Counted from the first letter of the stretch, positions 17,251 through 25,475 are shown. The stretch: DNA of 54,686 nucleotides from CAZEQD01 sp964514305 (GCA_964514305.1 CAZEQD010000009.1:1-54686), one strand, 5' to 3'. The notes: a model not told the origin generated them from the sequence alone. Program-made: numbers and translations.

Positions 17251-17910
17251 TTAATCAGAAATGAGATATCTTTCCTCGATTTTTTCCCCGCCCAGAATAA
17301 TCCGGAAAAGCTTATCTTTTACTCTTTGGATGAGGTCAAAAAAAGCGAAGTAAGCTGTTTGGTTAGGATTGCGGTATCCTTTAGATTCTTTAAACTCTCT
17401 TTTGTAAATTACGTCTCCAGTGGTAGAATCAATTAAATATAGATCGAGGTTTAAAGTATAAAATTTGCGTTCGGCCAGCTTCTTTTCTGCCTTAAAAGGG
17501 CTTTCAAAGCGATCGCTTCTTCTCTCCTCTAAAATCGCCTTTCTGATTTCTTGACCATAAGAAGCAACGCCTGTAAAATAAAGGGCTCTGGGCGAGGAAT
17601 GGGCTAGATTTTTCCAGAAATCCTGGTTTGAAAATATATCATCGTGGTTAAAAGAAATTTCTTTAGAGACAATTTTGCCTTTAAAATTTTTTTCCAGGGA
17701 GAACTTGAAATAATCGATGAGTTCCTGGCTTAAATTTATATCTTTAGTTTGTTTCTTTACCCAAAAATTGGTGATAATGATTTCTTGGAACTGAGCTAAA
17801 TCAATGGCTGTTCTTCTCGGCATTTCAATCTTGAGCTTCCAATGTAAAGGGGAAGAGCAGCTGACAAGGACGAGAAGTGCGATCAGTAAGGCAAATTTAT
17901 TTTTTTTCAT
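17251..17910 (-). CDS. putative lipoprotein, 219 aa
   Basis: I do not recognise the family. The start at 17910 is chosen because it gives a clean lipoprotein signal (MKKNKFALLIALLVLVSC, Cys18); an upstream ATG at 17979 would place 23 residues before it. The mature part (RRTAIDLAQFQEIIITNFWV ... LDLYLIDSTTGDVIYKREF) looks like periplasmic proteins that generate an estimate of an OM-associated complex, similar in style to curli-secretion or LPS-assembly accessory lipoproteins, but no specific match is claimed. It overlaps the end of the upstream TPR lipoprotein gene by 14 bases and lies 12 bases upstream of the 984-residue protein gene, so the three are likely co-transcribed. Confidence 0.65.
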   Translation of the reverse strand: MKKNKFALLIALLVLVSCSSPLHWKLKIEMPRRTAIDLAQFQEIIITNFWVKKQTKDINLSQELIDYFKFSLEKNFKGKIVSKEISFNHDDIFSNQDFWKNLAHSSPRALYFTGVASYGQEIRKAILEERRSDRFESPFKAEKKLAERKFYTLNLDLYLIDSTTGDVIYKREFKESKGYRNPNQTAYFAFFDLIQRVKDKLFRIILGGEKIEERYLISD

Positions 17911-18259
17911 TTGTACTGTTTTCTTTAGTAAGCTCGTAATTTCTTTTAAAATTTTGATAATTTGATTGGATATAAGCATTATCAGGATCTAACTTAAGAG
18001 CCAGCTCATACTCTTTTTTGGCCTTTTCCCAGAGGCCTTTCTTTTCGTAGGCGACGGCTAAATTGTTGTGGACAGACGCTGATTGCGGCTGAGCAAGGGC
18101 TGCTTTTTGCCAGCGAAAAATAGCCTCATCCCATAAATCCTTTTGAGCAGCTTCGATACCAAAGCGAAGCTCATTTTCGACCAGGGCTCGACTGCAGCCA
18201 AAAATAAAAAGGCTGCTTAAAAGAGCAGTTAAGGTATATATCAATAATTTTTTATTCAT
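17897..18259 (-). CDS. TPR-repeat lipoprotein, about 120 aa
   Basis: A small lipoprotein with lipobox FIFGC (Cys22 from the start at 18259, MNKKLLIYTLTALLSSLF). Two or three tetratricopeptide repeats follow: LWDEAIFRWQKAALAQPQSA and SVHNNLAVAYEKKGLWEKA, then KEYELALKLDPDNAYI. The exact start is uncertain, since ATGs occur at 18283, 18262 and 18259; a GGAGG lies near 18305, rather far away. It is first in the apparent operon with the second lipoprotein and the 984-residue barrel protein, so it may be a scaffold for them. Confidence 0.65.
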   Translation of the reverse strand: MNKKLLIYTLTALLSSLFIFGCSRALVENELRFGIEAAQKDLWDEAIFRWQKAALAQPQSASVHNNLAVAYEKKGLWEKAKKEYELALKLDPDNAYIQSNYQNFKRNYELTKENSTNEKK

Positions 18260-18445
18260 CATTTTGAGGGTTATCATAATCATTTAAATCATACTGAGTT
18301 TTCCTCCTGTCGTCAATAGAACAAATTTTTTACGCAAACTTTGTGCCAAATATGCAGAGAATTTTTAGGGAGGATGAATAAAGCAATTAGCGAAGGCGTT
18401 ATCCAAAGTGGACAGCTGTCTTAATTTTCTCAAGAGTGATTGGTT

Positions 18446-18560
18446 GGAAGCATCCTTAGGTCATGATGTCCAATAATTAAAGAAGTTATTAGGCGCAATG
18501 TCGATGGAGGGAAATCGATGCCAAATTTCATTTCTTTGTAGAGAATTTCACTCGTAGCGA
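18446..18560 (+). repeat. dispersed palindromic intergenic element, copy D (degraded)
   Basis: Its left part (GGAAGCATCCT, then AATAATTAAAGAAGTTATT) resembles the left flank of copy B and fragment E. The right part has GGAAATCGATGCCAAATTT followed by CATTTCTTTG and AATTTCAC, nearly identical to the right flank of copy B. The CCTCTATCCTCGCC core is missing, so this looks like an internally deleted copy. It lies in the 361-base gap (18284-18644) that otherwise holds only the rpmB promoter. Confidence 0.6.
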
Positions 18561-18592
18561 GTTTAGAGAGATGTTCCAATAGAATAAAGTTT

Positions 18593-18621
18593 TTGGTTAT
18601 TTTTTAAAATTGTGGTATAAA
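18593..18621 (+). promoter_or_regulatory. promoter of rpmB
   Basis: TTGGTT at 18593-18598, a 17-base spacer, and TATAAA at 18616-18621. The rpmB start codon at 18645 follows at a normal distance with GAGG as the ribosome-binding site. Confidence 0.5.
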
Positions 18622-18644
18622 AATGATTCATAGTGAGGTAACAA

Positions 18645-18836
18645 ATGCCTAAAGTGTGTGAAATATGTGGAAAGGGCCCTCTTTTTGGCCAGACTTTAAG
18701 CCATTCCCATCGGGCTTCCAAAAAGAAATGGAAGCCTAACTTGCAAAGGATAAAAGCTCAAACCAAGAGCGGCGTAAAGTATATTTGGGTCTGCACTAGG
18801 TGTCTTCGCAGCGGCAAAGTAATTAAAGCAATTTAA
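18645..18836 (+). CDS. rpmB: 50S ribosomal protein L28
   Basis: A 63-residue ribosomal protein of the large subunit. MPKVCEICGKGPLFGQTLSHSH is the L28 N-terminus, with a C-x2-C pair matched by CTRCLRSGK near the C-terminus; together these four Cys residues suggest the zinc-binding form. It stands alone, with its own promoter, and is convergent with rel with six bases between stop codons. rpmG is not adjacent. Confidence 0.93.
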   Translation: MPKVCEICGKGPLFGQTLSHSHRASKKKWKPNLQRIKAQTKSGVKYIWVCTRCLRSGKVIKAI

Positions 18837-18842
18837 TTATCT

Positions 18843-20996
18843 TCATAATCTTTCCACTGACGAGATTTCCTTAATTTTGCTTAATTTTTTCAATATATTC
18901 TGAAGGTGATTTATATCTCTAATGGTAATGGTCAGTTTAATCTCAGCTTTTTTATTAGGAAAGGTGGAAACTTCTGCTTTAGTGATGTTGCCTTCAGATT
19001 GAGCGATGGCTGTAGTCAATTGGGCCAAAACTCCAGGCGAATCGATGCTTTTGATCAATAATTTTCCATGAAAAGGACCTGGCATGGCTTCATCCCACCA
19101 AACCTCTACCATCCGCTGACTGTCTAATATTTCTTTACTAACCAGCGGGCAGCGTAAAGCATGAATAGTAATCCCCTTGCCCGCGGTAATGTAACCAATA
19201 ATGGGTTCTCCTTTAATAGGAGAGCAACATTTGGCTAAAGAAAGAGCCGGACTCTCCATGTCTTTGACCGTTATAATTGGCTTAGGTTTTTTAGTGACTC
19301 TGGTTACTACTTTATGAAGAAGGCTTTCCTTTTTAGGGGTGATTTTTTGGGAAGCCAACAGTTTTTCGATCATTTTTTTATTGAGAATAATTTTGCCGAA
19401 TCCAAGCAAGGCATAAAAATCATCCAACTTTTTTACTCTGAAATTGGTGATTCTAGATAGATTTTCTAGGAGCCTCTTCTCATCTTGTTGGCCTGGAGAG
19501 AGATTATATTTATTCAATTCTTTAGTCCATAATTTTTGACCAAGGCTTATATTTTCTTTTTTATTCTGATAGCTGAGCCAGCGCTTAAGACGTTGTCTAG
19601 CAGTGGAGGTAAAAGCAATATTTAGCCAGTCACGGCTGGGTTTTTTTTGAGGAGAAGTAATAATTTCTACGATGTCGCCAGTTTTTAATATTGTTTTTAA
19701 AGGGGAAAGTTGACCATTGATTTTAGCGGCTGCTGCATGCAGCCCTATTTCCGAGTGGATCCGAAAGGCAAAATCAAGTGCTGAAGCTCCTAAAGGAAGA
19801 GTGATGACTTGACCTTTAGGAGTAAAAGTATAAACTTCTTCAGGAATGAGATCGGTCTTCAAGTCTTTAAGAAAAGCCCGCGGACTTTTTTGCTCTTTAT
19901 AGAGGTCGACCATTTCTCGCAGCCAAAGTAGCCTTTTGTCTTCTTTCATCAGAGATTGGGAATCGGCTTCCTTGTATTTCCAGTGGGCAGCAATGCCATT
20001 CTCAGACAAAATATGCATATCTTTAGTTCGTATTTGGATTTCAATGGTTTGTTTTTTAGCTGTTATGATAGTCGTGTGAAGTGATTGGTAGAGGTTGGGT
20101 TTAGGCATAGCAATATAATCGCGGAATCGATGAGGGAGATGGGGCCAGGTTTGGTGGATGATGCCTAAGGCAGCATAACAGTTTTTTACTGAGGTGGTGA
20201 TTAACCGCAAAGCCATAAAATCATATACCTGGGCAAAATCTATATTCTGACGATTCATTTTGTTGTAAATGCTATAAAGACGCTTAATACGGAAGTGAAT
20301 TTCAGCCGGAATATTATTGACGGCCATTAAATTTTCCAAAGTTTTTTTTATCTTTTTCAGTTGCCGTTCAGCTTTTTTTATTTGAGGTTCAACCAGAGCG
20401 GATATTCTGAAATAATGTTCAGGCTCAACGTAACGAAAAGAGAGGTCTTCTAGTTCGGCTTTTACCCGGCCCATACCCAAGCGATTAGCGATGGGAGCAT
20501 AAATTTCTAAAGTTTCTTGAGCAACCTGTTTTTGTTTCTCTTCAGGTAAAAATTTTAATGTTTTCAGGTTATGAATTCTGTCGGCCAGCTTAATGAAGAT
20601 TACCCGCAGATCGTCGGTCATGGCTAAAATAATCTTGCGGATGCTTTCCGCTTGTCTTGTTTCAGGAGATGATTCCTGGAGGCGACTTATTTTTGTTACT
20701 CCTTCTACTAAATGAGCCACTTCCTGGCCAAATTTTTGTTTAATCTCTAAAAGAGTAACATTAGTGTCCTCTAAAACATCATGAAGCAATCCGGCTACTA
20801 AGGTTGTTTTGTCCAATTTCATATCAGCCAACATGCTGGTTACTTCAAGAGGATGGCTGAGGTAGGGCTCCCCCGAGCGGCGCACCTGGCCTTGATGGGC
20901 CTGGGCGGCAAAAACGTAGGCCTTTTTGAGCAAAGTGATATCTTTCTCTGTATAAGATGAGGATATTTTTTCTAAGATATCATCGAATCTAATCAT
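18843..20996 (-). CDS. rel: bifunctional (p)ppGpp synthetase/hydrolase, RelA/SpoT family
   Basis: A 717-residue stringent-response enzyme. The order is an HD hydrolase domain (H48, H72-D73 in LLHDVLEDT), a synthetase domain (RLYSIYNKMNRQ, then VYDFMALRLI), a TGS domain (EEVYTFTPKGQVITLP), a helical and zinc-finger-like region (LAKCCSPIKGEPIIGYI) and a C-terminal ACT domain. The intact HD motif means both synthesis and hydrolysis are expected, as in single-Rel bacteria. It is directly followed by gmhB eight bases away in the upstream direction, on the same strand. Confidence 0.95.
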   Translation of the reverse strand: MIRFDDILEKISSSYTEKDITLLKKAYVFAAQAHQGQVRRSGEPYLSHPLEVTSMLADMKLDKTTLVAGLLHDVLEDTNVTLLEIKQKFGQEVAHLVEGVTKISRLQESSPETRQAESIRKIILAMTDDLRVIFIKLADRIHNLKTLKFLPEEKQKQVAQETLEIYAPIANRLGMGRVKAELEDLSFRYVEPEHYFRISALVEPQIKKAERQLKKIKKTLENLMAVNNIPAEIHFRIKRLYSIYNKMNRQNIDFAQVYDFMALRLITTSVKNCYAALGIIHQTWPHLPHRFRDYIAMPKPNLYQSLHTTIITAKKQTIEIQIRTKDMHILSENGIAAHWKYKEADSQSLMKEDKRLLWLREMVDLYKEQKSPRAFLKDLKTDLIPEEVYTFTPKGQVITLPLGASALDFAFRIHSEIGLHAAAAKINGQLSPLKTILKTGDIVEIITSPQKKPSRDWLNIAFTSTARQRLKRWLSYQNKKENISLGQKLWTKELNKYNLSPGQQDEKRLLENLSRITNFRVKKLDDFYALLGFGKIILNKKMIEKLLASQKITPKKESLLHKVVTRVTKKPKPIITVKDMESPALSLAKCCSPIKGEPIIGYITAGKGITIHALRCPLVSKEILDSQRMVEVWWDEAMPGPFHGKLLIKSIDSPGVLAQLTTAIAQSEGNITKAEVSTFPNKKAEIKLTITIRDINHLQNILKKLSKIKEISSVERL

Positions 20997-21004
20997 TTTT
21001 GTTT

Positions 21005-21598
21005 TTATCTATCCCCGTGCTTGATCCTCTTTTCTCTAGCTATTATCCAGTTGACAGCCTCTAGCAGATTAGGAGCGATGTAAGCAGGTTTGATGCCCTG
21101 CTGTTGGAGCTTAATCATTGATTCCTGACCGAAGCCAGTCAAGACCAGAATGGGTTGAGCCTGAATGTTGAGGCCGAAAAGAATATCTTCTACCTTGTCC
21201 CCAATCATATAGGAATGAGGCAGGTCAATATTTAATTCCGAGGCAGCCCGCAGGCCCAGGCCAGGAAGTGGTTTGCGGCAAGAACAATCTTTCTTGTAAG
21301 CAGGTAATTTAGAAGAGAGATAATGAGGGCAATAATAGATGCCATCTAAACGAGCGCCTTTAAGGGCAAAGGAAGCTTTCATTTGGCGATGAATATCTTC
21401 TAAGTTGGACTCTTCAATTAAGCCTCTGCCTACACCAGATTGGTTGGTGATTATTACTGCCAGCAAGCCAGCTTGATTAATTTTTCTGACAGCTTCAAAA
21501 CTGTAAGGAAAAATTTCTATAAGATGATAAGAGTTTGGGTAACCCACATCTCGATTGATAGTCCCATCTCTATCTAAAAAAACAGCGCGCTTTTTCAT
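21005..21598 (-). CDS. gmhB: D-glycero-D-manno-heptose-1,7-bisphosphate 7-phosphatase
   Basis: A 197-residue HAD-family phosphatase of the LPS heptose pathway. The nucleophile motif is FLDRDGTIN; motif II contains ITNQSGVGRG. The structural zinc loop is present as CPHYL ... CSCRKP, which is typical of GmhB and separates it from the histidinol-phosphatase branch. Motif IV is SYMIGDKVEDILFG. The start overlaps the end of waaF by four bases, so the two heptose genes are translationally coupled. Confidence 0.9.
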   Translation of the reverse strand: MKKRAVFLDRDGTINRDVGYPNSYHLIEIFPYSFEAVRKINQAGLLAVIITNQSGVGRGLIEESNLEDIHRQMKASFALKGARLDGIYYCPHYLSSKLPAYKKDCSCRKPLPGLGLRAASELNIDLPHSYMIGDKVEDILFGLNIQAQPILVLTGFGQESMIKLQQQGIKPAYIAPNLLEAVNWIIAREKRIKHGDR

Positions 21599-22599
21599 GA
21601 TAAAAAATTAAGGCTGGCTTGATAAACCTCTTCAGCGGAGACTGTGGTTAAGCACCTGTGATCAAAGGGACATTCCCGATAGAGGCAGGGCCAGCAAGGA
21701 ACTTCTTTTTTTATAATTACAGATGGCGGCTGGAATGGACCGGTTTGCTGGGGAATGGTTGGACCAAAAATGGCCACGACTGGCACTTGAAGAGCATTGG
21801 CTATGTGCATCGGGCCGGAGTCGTTAGAAATAAATAGATCAGCTTGACTGATCAAAGCAGCCAAAAGGCGAAGATCAGTTTTGCCGCTTAAATTTAAAGG
21901 CTTGGGTGATACCAATGAACAGATGGCTTCAGCCACTTGATTATCAGCCTCTGAGCCAGTGATTAGGATTGAAGCTTTTTGCCTCTGTTGAAAGAGGAGG
22001 GTAAGCTGGGCATAACGGGTCGGGGGCCACCTTTTAGCGCTCCCATAAGCAGCTCCTGGGTGGATGATAATAAGAGGTGTATGGCAATCAATTTGGAGTT
22101 GTCCTAGAAGTTCTTTTGCCCTCTGCTTCTCTTCGGCTGAAAGGGGAAACTTAAGTTTTGGAGGAAGAATTTCCAATCCTAAGCCATCCAACAGATTTAA
22201 ATAATAGTAGAGTTGATGATAAGGAGGGCGCTTATCTGGAGCGGGAATACCCTTAGTCAATAAGAACCGCCGGCCGTCAGTGTGATAACCCCATCGTCGG
22301 GGGATACGGGCTAAATAGAAGAGGAGAGCTGAAGAGAAAGAGTTGGTTAAAAGAAGGCCGAGATCAAAATTGGCTTGCTGAAGCTCCTTTGCCGTTGATA
22401 TAAGGGAGTTAATATCCACTTTTTCGGGAAGTTGAATAATGCCAGTTACCAGATCATGGCCTGCAAAAACATCTTTAACCCACTTTCTGGCGGCTATCCA
22501 AATTTCGGCCTGGGCAAAGTTGTGCTGAAGGCTCTCTAAGCAAGGAAGAGCTAAGACTGAATCGCCGATCCAGTTAGGGGCTCTAACTACAATCTTCAT
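21595..22599 (-). CDS. waaF: lipopolysaccharide heptosyltransferase II
   Basis: A 334-residue GT9-family glycosyltransferase that adds heptose to the LPS inner core. The start at 22599 gives MKIVVRAPNWIGDSVLALP, the standard N-terminus; an upstream ATG at 22692 would add 31 atypical residues. IIIHPGAAYGSAKRWPP and the nucleotide-sugar segment SNDSGPMHIANALQVPVVAIFGPT are conserved. The CWPCLYRECPFDHRCL segment near the end is common in WaaF. Together with gmhB it shows that the organism makes heptose-containing LPS. Confidence 0.92.
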   Translation of the reverse strand: MKIVVRAPNWIGDSVLALPCLESLQHNFAQAEIWIAARKWVKDVFAGHDLVTGIIQLPEKVDINSLISTAKELQQANFDLGLLLTNSFSSALLFYLARIPRRWGYHTDGRRFLLTKGIPAPDKRPPYHQLYYYLNLLDGLGLEILPPKLKFPLSAEEKQRAKELLGQLQIDCHTPLIIIHPGAAYGSAKRWPPTRYAQLTLLFQQRQKASILITGSEADNQVAEAICSLVSPKPLNLSGKTDLRLLAALISQADLFISNDSGPMHIANALQVPVVAIFGPTIPQQTGPFQPPSVIIKKEVPCWPCLYRECPFDHRCLTTVSAEEVYQASLNFLS

Positions 22600-22689
22600 A
22601 TTAACAATTTTATTCTCTAAGAAGAAGCTTGTCAAAAACTCTCCCAATGAGTAAGCATTTCTATTCATGTGATGATTGAAAGTTTTCAG

Positions 22690-22822
22690 CATGAAATGAA
22701 ATTTGGTAGCGAGTTCCCTCTATCCTCGCCAAAACACCTCAACTCACCATTATGGGCTTCGTCTGGAAGAAAGCGCTGCCTCTAGATACAACTTTCTTCG
22801 TTGTTAGCTATCACTGTTTTGG
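22690..22822 (+). repeat. dispersed palindromic intergenic element, copy C
   Basis: GGTAGCGAGTT and AGCGCTGCC form the terminal inverted repeats in variant form. The core reads CCCTCTATCCTCGCCAA, then TTATGGGCTTCG, aligning with copy B. The right flank (TTAGCTATCACTGTTTTGG) is the reverse complement of the left flank of copy B (CCGTGATAGCTAA), and the left flank (AAATGAAATTTGG) is the reverse complement of the right flank of copies B and D. The element is therefore an extended imperfect palindrome. Confidence 0.65.
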
Positions 22823-23012
22823 AAATTTTTCCTATCAATATTAGCTACTTTTGGAAAAATAAACGTCTTGCCTGAACATTTATTATTCTTCTAGTTGTCG
22901 ATTAGGTAAGGGCTTGTCTAGAGAATCTTTGCCTTAAGGATGGCTATTAATTCTGGCCAAGAATCCTTGTAAAAATGGAGAAATAGAAGGCCTGGTTCTT
23001 GTTGTATGCTTT
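22823..23012. other. intergenic sequence with no recognised feature
   Basis: Between repeat copy C and the zinc-ribbon gene there is no ORF, RNA gene or convincing promoter. The sequence is AT-rich and could be the 3' end of the fmdB-like transcript. Confidence 0.4.
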
Positions 23013-23294
23013 TTATTTGGAATTTTTATTATTATTTTTAGGAGCCGGGTTGCTCAATTGGCTGGTTGTTTGTTCCTTTTCTTTTATCTTTTTTTGATTG
23101 GCAGGAACTTCATGATGGTGCCCATAATCGGTAACATACCAGCCATGGCCTTTGAATTGTAAAGCAGGAGGAGAAATCACCTTATGCAGCTGGCCTCCGC
23201 ATTTTGGACATTTTTCTAAGGGCAGGTCATTTACTTTTTGCAGGATTTCAAACGAGGACCCACACTTTAAGCATTTGTATTCGTAAATAGGCAT
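23013..23294 (-). CDS. FmdB-family zinc ribbon protein
   Basis: A 93-residue protein of the FmdB/putative regulatory family. MPIYEYKCLKCGSSFEILQ and LEKCPKCGGQLHKVIS give the two C-x2-C knuckles of a zinc ribbon, followed by FKGHGWYVTDYG, a conserved family segment. The rest is a Lys/Asn-rich, low-complexity tail (KEKEQTTSQ ... KNNNKNSK). These proteins are widespread but their role is poorly known. It is monocistronic between two repeat-containing gaps. Confidence 0.85.
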   Translation of the reverse strand: MPIYEYKCLKCGSSFEILQKVNDLPLEKCPKCGGQLHKVISPPALQFKGHGWYVTDYGHHHEVPANQKKIKEKEQTTSQLSNPAPKNNNKNSK

Positions 23295-23373
23295 TTTTTT
23301 AAACTCAATTATATCAAATGTTCTTTTATAATAAAAGCCTTAATTATACTTTTAGTAATCTTCGTAATTTTCG

Positions 23374-23418
23374 GGATGCCTAATAATTAAAGAATTTATT
23401 TGGAACAATATTGATGGT
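23374..23418 (+). repeat. dispersed intergenic element, fragment E
   Basis: About 45 bases, beginning GATGCCTAATAATTAAAGAA, align with 18464-18508 of copy D (most positions identical). Only this end of the element remains. Confidence 0.45.
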
Positions 23419-23469
23419 TATCCATCCGAAGTCCATAGTGGCGGTTGATATTTGCCCTATAGCCAATAA

Positions 23470-23619
23470 TGGAATGGAGAAAAGTATTTAATTGGAGTTA
23501 GATTTTGTTGTCCAAATCATGAACATCGGAAATTTATCACTCCACTTTCTTTAGGAGTTCAATCTGATTCAGATTGGCAAGTAAGGCTGGAGCTAGAAAG
23601 TAACGAAGTAATGAATTAA
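23470..23619 (+). pseudogene. possible PilZ-domain C-terminal remnant
   Basis: An open frame without start codon gives 49 residues, beginning WNGEKYLIGVRF and ending LELESNEVMN before a TAA. The segment KYLIGVRF resembles the last strand of PilZ cyclic-di-GMP-binding domains. It lies in the 321-base gap between the zinc-ribbon gene and the convergent Memo gene, sharing a TTAA stop with the latter. No N-terminal part, and no RxxxR or D/NxSxxG motif, was found upstream, so this looks like a 3' remnant. The family call is tentative. Confidence 0.3.
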
Positions 23620-25064
23620 TGAAAGACGATGGCCTCGAAAACGTAAATATCAGCTCCATGCTTCCAGGCATCTTGGGGCAAACCGGCTTTTAGGCAAGCA
23701 TGGGCCAGGAATTCGCTTTGGGACCAATTATTTTCTACAGGAACTTGCGGGAGAAGGACACCCCTTTTATCTCCTTTGGAAATTAAGAGACCGTGTTTTC
23801 CAACAGTGACTAGAGAGGGATTGTTTATTTTTTTTAAAGGAGAAAGAACAGAAATTTCTATTTCTAAATGTTTGAGCTCATTCGGCGAAAGAGGAGAAAA
23901 ACGGGGATCTCTGCAGGCAGCATAGATAGCAGCTTGGATTACAGCTTGGTATAAAGGCATAATAGGTTCGATGAAGCCAATACAACCTCTAAGACGACCA
24001 TATTTTTTGATGGTTACAAATACCCCTTTGAGAGTTCGGAGTGTAGCATTTTGAGGCTGGTAATTTAAAATTTTTTTCTCGAGTGTAAATTGTTCGATAG
24101 CTCTCCTGGCCAGTTGGATCAACTCTTTTTTTTCGGAGGGAGTCAGGGAAAATGCAGCTTCAGCCGGACCTAAATAAACACCTGCAGCTAAGTAACCGAC
24201 TACTCTATCTGGAGAGGTGCCGGTTTGAGAAGAGTCAGAGTATTTCAAGATTTTGACTTTAGCTGAGCCTTGTTGGCGGGCATAAAGAAGGGCGGAAACG
24301 ACCGGACCTCCGCCGCACATGATGTTTTCTCTTCTTTCTATTTTTTTTAAAAGAGTATTAGTTTTAAAATTTTGAATTAAAGAAATGGTTTGGGCATCAG
24401 TTTTATTGGCCTTATCTTTAGGATAAAAATGGGAAAGATCGGTAGATGCAATGACCAGAACCTTGCTCCCTGTTAAGACTGTAGCCAGAGCTTCTGCTAA
24501 GCAGGTAATTGTTTTTTTTGTTTGATAACCCATAACAATGGGCACAATTTTAGCTTGAGGCAGGCTTTTCTGAATGAAGGGAATTTGAACTTCAACTGAA
24601 TGTTCCTGCTGGTGAGCTTTAGGGATATAGCTAAAGCCAGAAGCGGAGGCTATTTTTGCAGCCAGCTCTTCATCTACAGCGGCCAGGCCCAGCGGAGTTT
24701 TATAGCCACCTCGAAGATAAATAGAGCAACCGTTAAAGCCGTAATAATGAGATGGTCCGATGATAACCACAGTTTTATAGTCCTTTCCTTTAATCAAACT
24801 GTAGGCAGCAGCGGCCACAGGTCCTGAATAAGCATAACCTGCATGAGGAACAATTAGAGCAACCACTCGTCCGGGTAAAGTTATCTTTTGGGACTGATCC
24901 AACAAAGCATCCAGCTGTGAAGAGAGGGTATCGGGTTGGGCCGAGTAGAATTTACCAGCCCAAACAGGAGCTCTAAGGCCCTGAGCTAAGGTGGAGGCGG
25001 AGAGGCTGGCGAGCATCATTAGCCCTAGAGTAATTATTATAGTTTTTTTTAGAACGATTAACAT
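23616..25064 (-). CDS. secreted Memo-AMMECR1 fusion (AmmeMemoRadiSam proteins B and A)
   Basis: A 482-residue fusion with an N-terminal signal peptide (IVVLKK-type start followed by IIITLGLMMLASLSASTLAQ). Residues about 30-300 are the Memo domain (RAPVWAGKFYSAQPDTL, VPHAGYAYSGPVAAAAY, ASTDLSHFYPKD, MCGGGPV). Residues 310-482 are the AMMECR1 domain, with GRLRGCIGFIEP and CRDPRFSPLSPNEL. These domains are known from the AmmeMemoRadiSam system, where they neighbour a radical-SAM protein; none is seen nearby. The predicted export is unusual for these domains. The start at 25064 is preferred over 25094 for signal-peptide shape and AGAG spacing. Confidence 0.85.
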   Translation of the reverse strand: MLIVLKKTIIITLGLMMLASLSASTLAQGLRAPVWAGKFYSAQPDTLSSQLDALLDQSQKITLPGRVVALIVPHAGYAYSGPVAAAAYSLIKGKDYKTVVIIGPSHYYGFNGCSIYLRGGYKTPLGLAAVDEELAAKIASASGFSYIPKAHQQEHSVEVQIPFIQKSLPQAKIVPIVMGYQTKKTITCLAEALATVLTGSKVLVIASTDLSHFYPKDKANKTDAQTISLIQNFKTNTLLKKIERRENIMCGGGPVVSALLYARQQGSAKVKILKYSDSSQTGTSPDRVVGYLAAGVYLGPAEAAFSLTPSEKKELIQLARRAIEQFTLEKKILNYQPQNATLRTLKGVFVTIKKYGRLRGCIGFIEPIMPLYQAVIQAAIYAACRDPRFSPLSPNELKHLEIEISVLSPLKKINNPSLVTVGKHGLLISKGDKRGVLLPQVPVENNWSQSEFLAHACLKAGLPQDAWKHGADIYVFEAIVFH

Positions 25065-25233
25065 AGCAAGTTCTCTTTGAAAATATACACCCAACGGGTC
25101 TTGAAAATCAAATGGAGATGAGGTTTGGTTCGAGCGCTGTCAGAACAAGTATAAGTATTTCCGGAGAATGATATTTTTCTCTGAGAGCAAGACGAAATAG
25201 TTACTTTTTTTGATGGTTACTTTTGCATTTTGG

Positions 25234-25262
25234 TTGACTTTTCCCGCCAATTTGGATAAATA
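25234..25262 (+). promoter_or_regulatory. sigma70-type promoter
   Basis: TTGACT at 25234-25239, a 17-base spacer and TAAATA at 25257-25262. The first ATG of the next small ORF is at 25272, so the mRNA would have almost no leader. Confidence 0.45.
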
Positions 25263-25271
25263 TTTAAAGAA

Positions 25272-25409
25272 ATGCTAAAAAACATTTTTAAGTCTTTTAT
25301 GGCCCTTTTAGTGGCTTCTTCTGCTTTTTTAATTGGATTTTATTTGGGTGAAGAGAAGATAAAATCAAAAATACCTGATTTTCAGGAAGATGTAGAAGAA
25401 AAAACCTGA
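25272..25409 (+). CDS. small single-pass membrane protein, 45 aa
   Basis: A 45-residue ORF. The product starts MLKNIFKSFMALLVASS, has one transmembrane helix (about 9-25) followed by GEEKIKSK and an acidic tail ending EDVEEKT. The pattern resembles short membrane proteins with a cytoplasmic charged tail, such as YtxH-like proteins, but no family is recognised. A sigma70-type promoter ends only 10 bases before the ATG; there is no Shine-Dalgarno sequence. It might be translated leaderless, or start at the internal ATG at 25299 (36 residues). Confidence 0.45.
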   Translation: MLKNIFKSFMALLVASSAFLIGFYLGEEKIKSKIPDFQEDVEEKT

Positions 25410-25475
25410 CCCTTAATTCCTTCCCTTTACCCTTTCCTCATCACCTCTCATCTTTTTCTTTTTACTTGAGGAAGT

